Origin: Nitrococcus mobilis
Lineage (GTDB): Bacteria; Pseudomonadota; Gammaproteobacteria; Nitrococcales; Nitrococcaceae
Assembly: GCA_024102725.1 (NCBI GenBank)
Contig: JAGFJL010000162.1
Location: forward strand, 1-62,022
Direction: 5' to 3'
Length of the DNA stretch: 62,022 bases
Part shown: positions 25,514-33,700 of the stretch, piece after piece
How the letters are laid out: each line of letters starts with the position of its first letter
Position numbering within the stretch: position 1 is the first letter of the stretch
Made by a program: the position numbers and the translations under genes
The notes under the pieces: model-generated
The model's input: only the letters and a program-made list of their open reading frames with translations
The model's database searches: none
What the model was told of the DNA's origin: nothing

Positions 25514-26320
25514 CTAACGATGGAGGATGAACTGCAGCACCAACTTGGTACCAAAATAAGCCAGCATGAGGGCGATAAAACCACCGAGCGTCCAGCGTAT
25601 GGCCGTGCGCCCGCGCCAACCGAAACGCCAGTGCCCGAAAAGCAATACGGCGAACACGATCCAGGCCGTAATCGAGAGCACGGTCTTGTGGACCAGATGC
25701 TGGGCGAGAATGTTGTCGAGCGACAATGCACCGGTGATAAGTGCGATCGTCAGCACGACAAAGCCCAACCGCAGGAGCTGGAACAGTATATCCTCCATGG
25801 TTTGCAAAGCCGGCAGCATTCGAATGAAGCCACCGGGGTGGCGATTGCGCAGATGATATTCCTGCACCCAGAGCAGGAGGGCTTGCGCAGCGGCGATGCC
25901 GAGCAGACTATAGGCCACCATGGAGAAGAGGATGTGCCAGTCGATGTTGGCCCCGATGGGGGCGCTGCTGGCTTGGGTGCGGCCGAAGATTAAGCTGAGC
26001 AAAGCGGTCACGGCGGCAACTGGAAGAATAACGATCCCCAAGTTCTCCACGGGCTGGCGCAGCGTCGCCAGCAGCAGGAACGCGGCCATCAGCCAGCCGA
26101 CCAGGGAAGCCGCATTGAAAAAGCTCAAATTGAGCCCGGTCGCGGTCCAAGTGGTCTGGTAAACCTGCATGGCATGCGCGGTGACCGCCAGCAAAGCGAG
26201 CAGCAGGCTGGCGTTACGGATCGTCCTGCCGCCGGGTCGGGATACCAGACGTAAGGTAAGCCCCGTGCTCGCGGCCAAGTACAATCCGGAGGCAATAAAA
26301 GTCAACGACGTATGATTCAT
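25514..26320 (-). CDS. ypjD: CcsA/YpjD-family membrane protein (cytochrome c assembly-like)
   Basis: A 268-residue protein with eight transmembrane helices of the cytochrome-c-assembly (CcsA/ResC) family. Conserved histidines are in ANIDWHILFSMVAYSLLGIA (about 128-147) and in AQHLVHKTVLSITAW (about 210-224), and a region rich in W and aromatics follows. The E. coli homologue (YpjD, also called CorE) is grouped with Mg2+/Co2+ efflux, although its fold suggests haem handling. It is upstream of corB on the same strand (89-base gap) and divergent from ffh. Confidence 0.88.
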   Translation of the reverse strand: MNHTSLTFIASGLYLAASTGLTLRLVSRPGGRTIRNASLLLALLAVTAHAMQVYQTTWTATGLNLSFFNAASLVGWLMAAFLLLATLRQPVENLGIVILPVAAVTALLSLIFGRTQASSAPIGANIDWHILFSMVAYSLLGIAAAQALLLWVQEYHLRNRHPGGFIRMLPALQTMEDILFQLLRLGFVVLTIALITGALSLDNILAQHLVHKTVLSITAWIVFAVLLFGHWRFGWRGRTAIRWTLGGFIALMLAYFGTKLVLQFILHR

Positions 26321-26396
26321 CAGCTCGTGTTGAGCGCTGGTCTAGGCTCCGGCGCATAATCGCATAGAACTCCCAGTTGTTCGAGCCCCAACGAAA

Positions 26397-26424
26397 ATTG
26401 CCCGCACGGTATAATCCGGGCAAT
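26397..26424 (+). promoter_or_regulatory. ffh promoter -10 inside an 8-bp inverted repeat
   Basis: A consensus TATAAT lies at 26410-26415, about 36 bases before the ffh ATG. It is enclosed by perfect arms ATTGCCCG (26397-26404) and CGGGCAAT (26417-26424). No good -35 element is seen. The symmetry around the -10 suggests a repressor site or an AT-centred hairpin at the start of transcription. Confidence 0.45.
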
Positions 26425-26450
26425 CAGTGCGAGGACATCACGACGTGGCC

Positions 26451-27827
26451 ATGTTTAATAACTTGAGTGACCGACTCGATGGGATCGCCCGGCGGCTGCG
26501 CGGCCAGGGTCGATTGACCGAGGACAATATCAAGGAAACGCTGCGTGAGGTCCGCCTGGCCTTTTTGGAGGCGGACGTTGCATTGCCCGTGGTCAAGGCT
26601 TTTATCGACGAGGTCAAGCAGCGGGCGCTGGGTGAGGAGGTGCTGAAAAGCCTCACGCCGGGTCAGGCTTTCGTCAAGATCGTCCGCGATGAATTGGTGC
26701 GGATGATGGGCGCGCGCAACGACGCGCTCGAGCTCAACGTTCGACCTCCGGCTGCCGTAATGGTGGCGGGTTTGCAGGGCTCGGGAAAGACGACCAGTCT
26801 CGCCAAACTCGGGCGTTGGTTGCTGCGGCACCAAAAGAAAAAAGTCCTCACCGCCAGCTTGGACGTCTATCGACCGGCGGCGATCGAGCAGTTGCAGCGC
26901 CTTGCCCGGGATGTCGAGATCGGGTTTTTCCCGACCCAGGCCGGCGACGATCCGGTGCGGGCGGCCAGTGCGGCTTTGGAGTATGCCCGTAAGCACTACT
27001 ATGACGTGCTACTGCTGGATACGGCCGGCCGGCTGCATGTGGATCAGGCGATGATGGATGAGGTGTGCCGCATCCATGCGGCGGTGCAACCGGTCGAGAC
27101 ACTGTTCGTGGTGGACAGTATGACCGGCCAGGACGCCGCCAATACGGCCAAGGCTTTCGATGAGGCGCTGCCGCTGACCGGCATCATTCTGACTAAAACC
27201 GATGGCGATGCCCGCGGAGGGGCCGCGCTGTCGATCCGTTATGTGACTGGCAAGCCCATCAAATTCATCGGGGTGGGAGAGAAAACCGATGCGCTGGAGC
27301 CGTTCTATCCGGACCGCATTGCCTCGCGCATTCTGGGCATGGGCGATGTATTGACTCTGGTGGAAGAGGTCGAGCGCAGCGTCGATCGTCGCGAAGCTGA
27401 GCGGATGGCTCAGAAGCTCAAGAAGGGTAAAAGCTTCGATTTGGATGATCTGCGTGAACAGATGTTGCAGATCAACCGCCTGGGCGGATTGGCGGGAATA
27501 ATGGAAAAGCTACCGGGCTTAGGGCGGATGCAGGAGCAAGTCAAGGGGCAAATCGACGATACGCTGGTGCGCCGGCAGGTAGCGATCATCAACTCCATGA
27601 CCTTGCTCGAGCGGCGTCGGCCCGAGCTCATCAACGGCTCGCGCAAGCGCCGTATCGCCGCTGGTGCCGGGGCTGAGGTCCAGGCCGTCAATCGGTTGCT
27701 CAAGCAGCACAAACAGATGCAGAAGATGATGAAACAATTCCGCAAGGGCGGTATGAAACAGCTGATGCGCCAGTTCGGCGGTGGCATGCCCCCAGGCGGC
27801 ATTCCGCCGGGATTGGGTGGCGGTTGA
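26451..27827 (+). CDS. ffh: signal recognition particle protein Ffh
   Basis: A 458-residue SRP54 GTPase that binds 4.5S RNA and signal sequences and docks with FtsY. The N domain starts MFNNLSDRLDGIARRLRG. The G domain has the P-loop GLQGSGKTT (about 107-115), DTAGRLHVD, and TKTDGDARGG (about 246). The C-terminal M domain is Met-rich (KQMQKMMKQF, MKQLMRQFGGGMPPGG). The ATG at 26451 gives the universal N-terminus; the upstream GTG is not needed. rpsP follows after 109 bases, as in most gammaproteobacteria. Confidence 0.97.
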   Translation: MFNNLSDRLDGIARRLRGQGRLTEDNIKETLREVRLAFLEADVALPVVKAFIDEVKQRALGEEVLKSLTPGQAFVKIVRDELVRMMGARNDALELNVRPPAAVMVAGLQGSGKTTSLAKLGRWLLRHQKKKVLTASLDVYRPAAIEQLQRLARDVEIGFFPTQAGDDPVRAASAALEYARKHYYDVLLLDTAGRLHVDQAMMDEVCRIHAAVQPVETLFVVDSMTGQDAANTAKAFDEALPLTGIILTKTDGDARGGAALSIRYVTGKPIKFIGVGEKTDALEPFYPDRIASRILGMGDVLTLVEEVERSVDRREAERMAQKLKKGKSFDLDDLREQMLQINRLGGLAGIMEKLPGLGRMQEQVKGQIDDTLVRRQVAIINSMTLLERRRPELINGSRKRRIAAGAGAEVQAVNRLLKQHKQMQKMMKQFRKGGMKQLMRQFGGGMPPGGIPPGLGGG

Positions 27828-27870
27828 ACGCGCAGGCCATACAATTGCTGCACGCGCGGTCGGATTCCAG

Positions 27871-27876
27871 TAGAAT
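27871..27876 (+). promoter_or_regulatory. possible -10 element of the rpsP operon
   Basis: TAGAAT (5/6 match to TATAAT) lies 60 bases before the rpsP start, but no convincing -35 is spaced to it. A separate promoter here would fit the high expression of ribosomal protein operons. Confidence 0.3.
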
Positions 27877-27936
27877 GCGCCGCTTCAATTACACAACTTG
27901 GCAGTTTGCCGACTCAAGGGGCTAATCGCAGGCAAA

Positions 27937-28206
27937 ATGGTTACCATTCGTCTGGCAAGAGGTGGCGCGAAGAAGCGGCCGTTCTATCATGTGGTTGTGG
28001 CAAACGTTCGCAGTCGGCGCGACGGGCGGTTCATCGAGCGGTTGGGCTTTTATAACCCGATCGCCGCCGGTAACGAGATCCCGCTGCAGCTCGATTTGGA
28101 GCGAGCCGAGTATTGGTTGAAGCAAGGCGCGCGGCCCTCGGAGAGCGCTGCGCAGCTGATTGCCAAGGCGCGCAAGGGTGCTGCGGCGGAGACCGCGCCG
28201 GCTTGA
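27937..28206 (+). CDS. rpsP: 30S ribosomal protein S16
   Basis: 89 residues, normal for S16. The N-terminus [20 protein letters not shown] and [12 protein letters not shown] are diagnostic. First gene of rpsP-rimM-trmD-rplS. The ATG at 27937 is chosen by homology; the frame stays open further upstream but is not conserved. Confidence 0.97.
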   Translation: MVTIRLARGGAKKRPFYHVVVANVRSRRDGRFIERLGFYNPIAAGNEIPLQLDLERAEYWLKQGARPSESAAQLIAKARKGAAAETAPA

Positions 28207-28216
28207 AGGCACGCCG

Positions 28217-28735
28217 GTGATTCGAGAGCCCCATGCGGGGCGACGAATCATCATTGGGCGGATCGTAGGCGTCTATGGCGTGCAGGGATGGGTGAAGATT
28301 CACTCCTATACCCGCCCGCAGCAAGGCGCATTCGAGTATCACCAATGGCTGGTGGGGCGGCCGGGCCAGTGGCAGCCAGTGGAGCTGGCCGATTGGCGTC
28401 GGCACGGCAAGGGCTGGTTGGCAAAGATCAAGGGCGTCGCCGAACGTGATCAAGCGCGCGCCCGGGTCGGTTGCGATATTGCAATACCGCGGGCTTCATT
28501 ACCGCCGTTGCCGGCGGGGGAATATTATTGGGCGGATCTGATAGGGCTGCGCGTCCAAACGCTCGAGGGTGTCGATCTCGGTCGGGTCAGTCGCCTGCTC
28601 GAGACAGGCGGCAATGACGTGCTCGTGGTTGTCGGCGACCGTGAACGGCTGATTCCCTTCGTGCTGGGACGAGATGTCCTCACGGTGGATCTCGATGCGG
28701 CACTGATCCGGGTCGATTGGGATCCGCAATTCTAG
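28217..28735 (+). CDS. rimM: 16S rRNA processing / 30S maturation protein RimM
   Basis: 172 residues, starting at GTG 28217 with GAAGG 7 bases before it. The RimM N-terminal beta-barrel carries IIIGRIVGVYGVQGWVKIHS, and the PRC-barrel region begins EYYWADLIGLRVQT. The conserved tail is ERLIPFV...VDLDAALIRVDWDP. It binds S19 and helps mature the 30S head. It lies between rpsP and trmD as usual; the 70-base gap to trmD is somewhat large. Confidence 0.95.
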   Translation: MIREPHAGRRIIIGRIVGVYGVQGWVKIHSYTRPQQGAFEYHQWLVGRPGQWQPVELADWRRHGKGWLAKIKGVAERDQARARVGCDIAIPRASLPPLPAGEYYWADLIGLRVQTLEGVDLGRVSRLLETGGNDVLVVVGDRERLIPFVLGRDVLTVDLDAALIRVDWDPQF

Positions 28736-28805
28736 TGGCCGGGCCTGATCGCGCCGGCAGAGGGTTGCGTCACCGTCGAACTGCCAGCTTTCCCAGGGCC
28801 GGAGA

Positions 28806-29594
28806 ATGAATGCGGGCGGCGGCATCCGATTCGACGTGATAACCCTTTTCCCGGACTTTGTCCGGGCCGCGGTCAGCCACGGTATTGCGGCGCGAGCGTG
28901 CGCGCGCGGATTGCTGCAGTTGGTGGTCTGGAATCCGCGCGATTATGCGCGTGATCGTCACCGCAGCGTTGACGATCGCCCCTACGGCGGTGGCCCAGGG
29001 ATGGTCATGAAGGTGGAACCCTTGCGTGATGCCATCCAGGCGGCCCGCGCCGCAGTGGCCGACCGGGCCAGCGTCATCTGTTTAAGTCCGCAGGGCCGAC
29101 TCCTGGATCAGGCGTGCGTGCAGAAGCTGGCGCAGCGCTCCCGCCTGATCCTGTTGTGTGGGCGCTATGAAGGCATTGACGAGCGGCTCATCGAGACCGA
29201 GGTCGATGAGGAGTGTTCGATCGGTGATTACGTGCTCAGCGGTGGCGAGCTACCGGCCATGGTCATCATTGATGCCGTGTCACGGTTGGTGCCAGGAGTG
29301 CTGGGGCACCCGGGCTCGGCCGGGCAGGATTCGTTTGGCGCGGGTTTGTTGGACTGTCCGCACTACACACGACCGGTTGAGATCGGTGGTCGCCGAGCGC
29401 CCGAAGTGTTGCTGAGCGGAGATCACCAAGCTGTGGCGCGGTGGCGGCACAAGCAGGCGTTGGGTCGGACTTGGCTGCGCCGCCCTGACCTGCTAGCGCG
29501 CTGCGTGCTCGATGCACAAGCCAGATTGCTGCTGCAGGAGTTCATCGATGAATACCAGGGCGATTCGGGGACGCTAGGGGAGACGAGATCATGA
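28806..29594 (+). CDS. trmD: tRNA (guanine37-N1)-methyltransferase
   Basis: A 262-residue SPOUT-class enzyme that methylates G37 in tRNAs to prevent frameshifting. Seen: [28 protein letters not shown], the knot region [17 protein letters not shown] and [18 protein letters not shown], and the C-terminal [14 protein letters not shown] block ([18 protein letters not shown]). Its stop overlaps the rplS start as ATGA (29591-29594). Confidence 0.97.
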   Translation: MNAGGGIRFDVITLFPDFVRAAVSHGIAARACARGLLQLVVWNPRDYARDRHRSVDDRPYGGGPGMVMKVEPLRDAIQAARAAVADRASVICLSPQGRLLDQACVQKLAQRSRLILLCGRYEGIDERLIETEVDEECSIGDYVLSGGELPAMVIIDAVSRLVPGVLGHPGSAGQDSFGAGLLDCPHYTRPVEIGGRRAPEVLLSGDHQAVARWRHKQALGRTWLRRPDLLARCVLDAQARLLLQEFIDEYQGDSGTLGETRS

Positions 29595-29974
29595 GTAATA
29601 TCATTCAGGAGCTCGAAAAGGAACAGATGGCGGGGGTCGAGCGCGATGCTTTCGCCGCCGGTGACACCGTCTGTGTCAACGTTTGGGTGAAGGAAGGCAA
29701 CCGCCAGCGCATCCAGGCCTTCGAAGGTGTAGTTATCGCCAAGCGCAACCGTGGCTTCAACTCCTCTTTCATCGTGCGCAAGCTCTCCCACGGCGAGGGT
29801 GTTGAACGGACCTTTCAACTCTACAGCCCGTTGATCGAGAGTATCCAGGTCAAGCGCCGTGGCGCGGTGCGCCGGGCTAAACTTTATTATCTGCGTGACC
29901 GCCAGGGCAAAGCGGCCCGCATCCGTGAGAAAATCCGTCCGAAATCCGGCGGTCATGCCAAATCGCACGGTTGA
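29591..29974 (+). CDS. rplS: 50S ribosomal protein L19
   Basis: 127 residues, normal length. It has the N-terminal ELEKEQM, the [21 protein letters not shown] core, [11 protein letters not shown] and the basic tail [20 protein letters not shown]. Last gene of the rpsP operon, translationally coupled to trmD. Confidence 0.97.
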   Translation: MSNIIQELEKEQMAGVERDAFAAGDTVCVNVWVKEGNRQRIQAFEGVVIAKRNRGFNSSFIVRKLSHGEGVERTFQLYSPLIESIQVKRRGAVRRAKLYYLRDRQGKAARIREKIRPKSGGHAKSHG

Positions 29975-30007
29975 TCGGTCAACGCTTCGCTGAGGCGAGG
30001 CGCGGGC

Positions 30008-30853
30008 ATGTCCGTTGCTCGGTCCGCACCGGCCGGTGCGCACATCTGGACTCACTACCGGGTCGGGATGCTGCAGGTGGAGCGTCTTAACGGCGGCGGG
30101 CGAGCCGTTTTGTTCGTGCATGGGGCCGGCGCGGGGCCTTGGTGTTGGCGGGGCTTCATGGAGCGATTCGCGGCAGCGGGCTACGATTGCCACGCGCTGG
30201 CGCTGCGCGGACATCCTCCGAGCGATTCGGTGCAGGCGCTGGGGCGGGTGCGGCTGCTTGATTATGTCAGCGATGTCCACCATGTGCTCGAGCGGCTGCC
30301 GGAAGCTGTGTTGATCGGCCATTCCATGGGGGGCGCTCTGGTGCAGGCCGTGGCGGCCACGTGCGAGGTGGCGGCGCTGATTCTGGCCGCGCCGGCTCCG
30401 GTGGCCGGCGTGCGTTTTCATCGGCCGCCGTGGCATGTTTGGTTTCCGGTGCAGGCGGTTCGCGCCCTGCCGGCGTTCCTAAGCCGCGGGGTGGTTCGCC
30501 CGCATTTGCCCTCCATGCGCCGGATGGTCCTCAACCGGTTGCCCCGAGAACAGCATCAACAGGTTTTCTCTCGTTGCGGTCCGGAGTCTAGTACGGCCCT
30601 GTTGGGGCTGCTGCGGGGCGGCCTCAACCGTGAACTCGACAACTTGCGAGGGCGCGCGTTCAAGCGCTTGGTGATAGCGGGTACGGCTGATCGGATCTGC
30701 GTTTTTCCGATGCAGCGCGAGATCGCTCGTTATCAGGGCGCCGAATTGCTCGTGCTGATCGATCGTGCCCACATGTTCATGATCGAGCCGGGCTGGGAGC
30801 GCTGTGCCGATTGGCTGCTGAACTGGCTGCAACGGGTGCTTGTCACAGTTTAG
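30008..30853 (+). CDS. alpha/beta hydrolase
   Basis: A 281-residue alpha/beta-hydrolase fold protein. The oxyanion-hole motif is HGAGAGPWCW (about 38-47), the nucleophile elbow is GHSMGG (about 103-108), the acid is in AGTADRIC (about 228), and the catalytic His is in DRAHMFMIEPGW (about 258). There is no signal peptide, so it is cytoplasmic. The substrate cannot be named; an esterase or lipase-like role is generic. It follows rplS by 33 bases and may be co-transcribed. Confidence 0.82.
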   Translation: MSVARSAPAGAHIWTHYRVGMLQVERLNGGGRAVLFVHGAGAGPWCWRGFMERFAAAGYDCHALALRGHPPSDSVQALGRVRLLDYVSDVHHVLERLPEAVLIGHSMGGALVQAVAATCEVAALILAAPAPVAGVRFHRPPWHVWFPVQAVRALPAFLSRGVVRPHLPSMRRMVLNRLPREQHQQVFSRCGPESSTALLGLLRGGLNRELDNLRGRAFKRLVIAGTADRICVFPMQREIARYQGAELLVLIDRAHMFMIEPGWERCADWLLNWLQRVLVTV

Positions 30854-30903
30854 TTGCAAATGTGGAATCGAAAAATCAGTACTGCCTCCTGCCTATCCTC
30901 TGT

Positions 30904-32028
30904 TCAGTGCGTGCTTTGCAGAGCCGCTAACGGTTCGACGAACGGGTAGCCGTGTTCCTCGGCGACGGCGCGGTGGGTCACCTGTCCCTGGTGAATATTG
31001 AGTCCCTGGCGCAGATGCGGATCATCGAGCATGGCTTGCCGATAACCCTTGTCGGCGATTGCAAGCGCGTAGGGCAAAATGGCGTTGTTGAGCGCAAATG
31101 TAGAAGTCTTTGGGACGGCGCCGGGCATGTTGGTTACGCAGTAATGCACTACGCCGTCCACGATGTAAGTGGGGTCGGCGTGAGTCGTTGGCCGTGACGT
31201 CTCGAAGCAACCGCCTTGATCGATTGCTACGTCCACTAGGACGGTGCCGGGCTTGAGCCGGCGTACCGTCTCGGCGGTAACCAGCTTCGGTGTTTCGGCC
31301 CCTGCGACCAGCACGGCACCAATGATCAGTTCGGCTTGCAGAACGTATTGCTCCAGAGCTGTCCGTGTGGAGTACACGGTGGTCAAGGCTGGGCCGAAAT
31401 GATAGGCGAGCCGCCGCAGCACTTCGAGATCACGGTCGAGGACCACGACCTCGGCGCCCATTCCGAGTGCCATGGCGATCGCGTTCTGGCCTACCACACC
31501 GCCCCCGATTACAACGACTCGGGCCGGTGGCACGCCAGGAACCCCCCCCAGGAGCATGCCGCTGCCGCCATGAACCCGTTCCAGGCAATAGGCACCCGCT
31601 TGAATGGACATTCGGCCTGCCACCTGCGACATGGGAGTGAGCAGAGGCAGCTGATTGTTCGGACCGGTAACCGTCTCGTAAGCGATGCAGACGGCTTTGC
31701 TGCGCAGCAGTTCGCGGGTCTGGATCGCATCGGGAGCGAGGTGCAGATAGGCAAAGAGAATCTGCCCTTCCTGCAGCCGGCGGCGTTCCTCGGACTGCGG
31801 CTCCTTGACCTTGATGATCAAATCGGCCGCGCGATAGAGTTCTTCGGCGTTGGCGACGATCCGAGCGCCACAGGTTTCGTAAGCGTCGTCGGAGCAGCCG
31901 ATGCCTTCGCCGGCGCCGGTCTCCACGAGTACCTCATGTCTATGGGCGACAAATTCGCGGACGCTGTCCGGCGTGAGGCCGACCCGGTACTCGTGATTCT
32001 TGATCTCCTTGGGGACAGCTACCAACAT
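30904..32028 (-). CDS. ald: alanine dehydrogenase
   Basis: A 374-residue NAD-dependent enzyme interconverting L-alanine and pyruvate plus ammonia. The catalytic residues are at the family positions, Lys75 in IIKVKEP and His96 in FAYLHLAPD. The NAD-binding loop is [20 protein letters not shown], and the C-terminal [12 protein letters not shown] completes the site. Full length. It stands alone between the hydrolase (convergent) and serB, which is on the same strand 143 bases upstream. Confidence 0.95.
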   Translation of the reverse strand: MLVAVPKEIKNHEYRVGLTPDSVREFVAHRHEVLVETGAGEGIGCSDDAYETCGARIVANAEELYRAADLIIKVKEPQSEERRRLQEGQILFAYLHLAPDAIQTRELLRSKAVCIAYETVTGPNNQLPLLTPMSQVAGRMSIQAGAYCLERVHGGSGMLLGGVPGVPPARVVVIGGGVVGQNAIAMALGMGAEVVVLDRDLEVLRRLAYHFGPALTTVYSTRTALEQYVLQAELIIGAVLVAGAETPKLVTAETVRRLKPGTVLVDVAIDQGGCFETSRPTTHADPTYIVDGVVHYCVTNMPGAVPKTSTFALNNAILPYALAIADKGYRQAMLDDPHLRQGLNIHQGQVTHRAVAEEHGYPFVEPLAALQSTH

Positions 32029-32171
32029 GATGTTTGGATCTCCTCGATGGCGCCTGCCGTCCTCGCGATCGCAGTGACCTTGCTGTGCGGCGCAGCAGCC
32101 ACCTGTATGCAGCCCCGTCCGGAGTGATCGGCGCAGCGCGGTGGACGGGACGAGGTATGCGATGTGGGTTT

Positions 32172-33389
32172 TTAATGGGGATTATCGGTGTCTTTCATGC
32201 CCATCAGATAGAGGATGCCATCCAGGCCGATGGTGGAAATGGCCTGGCGAGCGCTCTTTTGTACCATCGGTTTGGCATGGAAGGCGATCCCCAGCCCGGC
32301 GAGCTTTAACATAGGCAGGTCGTTGGCGCCATCGCCCACGGCAATCACCTGTTCGAGCTCGATGCCCTCGCGCCGGGCGATCGTGCACAGCAGCTGTGCC
32401 TTTTTCTCGCCGTCGATAATCTCGCCAACGACCCGACCCGTCAGGCGACCGTCCCGAATCTCCGGCTCGTTGGCATAGACATAGTCTAGGGGTAGGCGAC
32501 GCTGTAGATAATGGCCGAAATAGGCAAAGCCGCCGGAGATGACGGCTGTCTTGTAGCCGAGCTTACGCAGCGTCTGCAGCAGCCGCTGCGCGCCTTCGGT
32601 GAGCGTAAGCCGCTCGGCGACCCGTGCCAACACGGTTTCGGGCAATCCTTCGAGCAGCGCCACGCGCTGGCGTAGACTCTCCTTGAAGTCTTGTTCGCCC
32701 CGCATGCCTGCCTCGGTTATCCGACTGACCTCTGCGCCGACCCCGGCCTCGTATGCCAGCTCATCGATGACCTCTTGTTGGATCAGCGTCGAGTCCATAT
32801 CGAAGACCACCAGGCGGCGGTTGCGCCGATAGAAATCATCCGCCTGGAAGCTTATGTCCACGCCGAGCGTTTCAGAGAGACTCACGAACGCGTCTTTCAT
32901 CGCGTCCGGATCCAGCGGTTGACCCCGCAAAGTGAGTTCGATGCAGGCACGCCCCGCCACATCCTGCGCCGCATGCAGCGAGCCGGGGCCGGAGAGCCGT
33001 ACGATATCCTCAATGTGCAGCGCATTTTCGGTGATCACCTGCGCTATGCGAGCGATCTGCTCGGCGGTCACGTTGCGGCCAAGCAGGGTGACGATGTGGC
33101 GCGGGTGCACCTGGCTGTCGGGCCAAGGTTCATACTGCGTTTGGCTAATGGGAGTAAAATGTACCTGCAAGCCTTGCCGGTGGGCTTCGAAGAGCAGATC
33201 CTTGAGCACCGGTGCCGCCCGATCTGGGCTCGGTAATTGTACCAATACGACAAAAACCATCGTATCGTGAATCATAGCTTGCCCGATGTCGAGCAGCGGT
33301 ATGCCGTGTACGGCCAAGATATTCAGCAAAGACGAGGTGAGCCCGCTTTTGCTCTGGCCGGCGACACTGATTAGCATGACCTCGCTCAT
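32172..33389 (-). CDS. serB: phosphoserine phosphatase with N-terminal ACT domains
   Basis: A 405-residue HAD phosphatase, the last step of serine synthesis. The N-terminal ~180 residues form two ACT-like domains (VMLISVAGQSKSGLTSSLLN; HIVTLLGRNVTAEQIARIAQ), which suggest amino-acid feedback. The catalytic domain has VVFDMDSTLIQQEVIDELA (Asp197, Asp199), TAVISGGFAYFG, and AVGDGANDLPMLKLAGLGIA. The long two-ACT form is common in non-enteric gammaproteobacteria and in mycobacteria. It is divergent from ilvB. Confidence 0.94.
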   Translation of the reverse strand: MSEVMLISVAGQSKSGLTSSLLNILAVHGIPLLDIGQAMIHDTMVFVVLVQLPSPDRAAPVLKDLLFEAHRQGLQVHFTPISQTQYEPWPDSQVHPRHIVTLLGRNVTAEQIARIAQVITENALHIEDIVRLSGPGSLHAAQDVAGRACIELTLRGQPLDPDAMKDAFVSLSETLGVDISFQADDFYRRNRRLVVFDMDSTLIQQEVIDELAYEAGVGAEVSRITEAGMRGEQDFKESLRQRVALLEGLPETVLARVAERLTLTEGAQRLLQTLRKLGYKTAVISGGFAYFGHYLQRRLPLDYVYANEPEIRDGRLTGRVVGEIIDGEKKAQLLCTIARREGIELEQVIAVGDGANDLPMLKLAGLGIAFHAKPMVQKSARQAISTIGLDGILYLMGMKDTDNPH

Positions 33390-33640
33390 GGCAGCGATCC
33401 TCGCGTGGGTATGGCCTGATAGGCGCCAACTGCGGACCAGTGCCTATTGTATGCCATCCTGAATCCGCTCGTGCCGGCTGGGGTGCCGCATTGATGCGTG
33501 CGGAAGTGTACTGCCAGTACCGTCGAGCCCACATCTGGGCCACAGCTTCGAAGATGGGCCCGCGCCAACGTGGCTGCGCTATTGCGTCAACTCGGCGGCA
33601 TTGAGCTTCGAGCCCCGCTGAGCCCCGATCTTGTCGGGTC
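33390..33640. other. serB-ilvB divergent intergenic region
   Basis: 251 bases between serB and the short ORF before ilvB. It includes a small hairpin (CCCGA-TCTTG-TCGGG, around 33625-33639) just ahead of that ORF. No clear promoter hexamers are visible, and no gene is supported. Confidence 0.4.
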
Positions 33641-33700
33641 ATGATGATTCCTTCTATTATCCTTATTGTTGCGGTGCAACTTCAGCCAGGTGGGCAATGA
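33641..33700 (+). CDS. candidate branched-chain-rich upstream peptide of ilvB
   Basis: A 19-codon ORF encoding MMIPSIILIVAVQLQPGGQ. Eight residues are Ile, Leu or Val, including the run IILIVAV. Its TGA overlaps the ilvB ATG as ATGA (33697-33700). Peptides rich in the regulated amino acids are known as attenuation leaders of ilv operons (e.g. ilvB and ilvGMEDA of E. coli). Here no terminator hairpin lies between peptide and gene, so control by stalling would have to act on translational coupling. The composition may be chance, and the ORF has no clear ribosome binding site. Confidence 0.4.
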   Translation: MMIPSIILIVAVQLQPGGQ

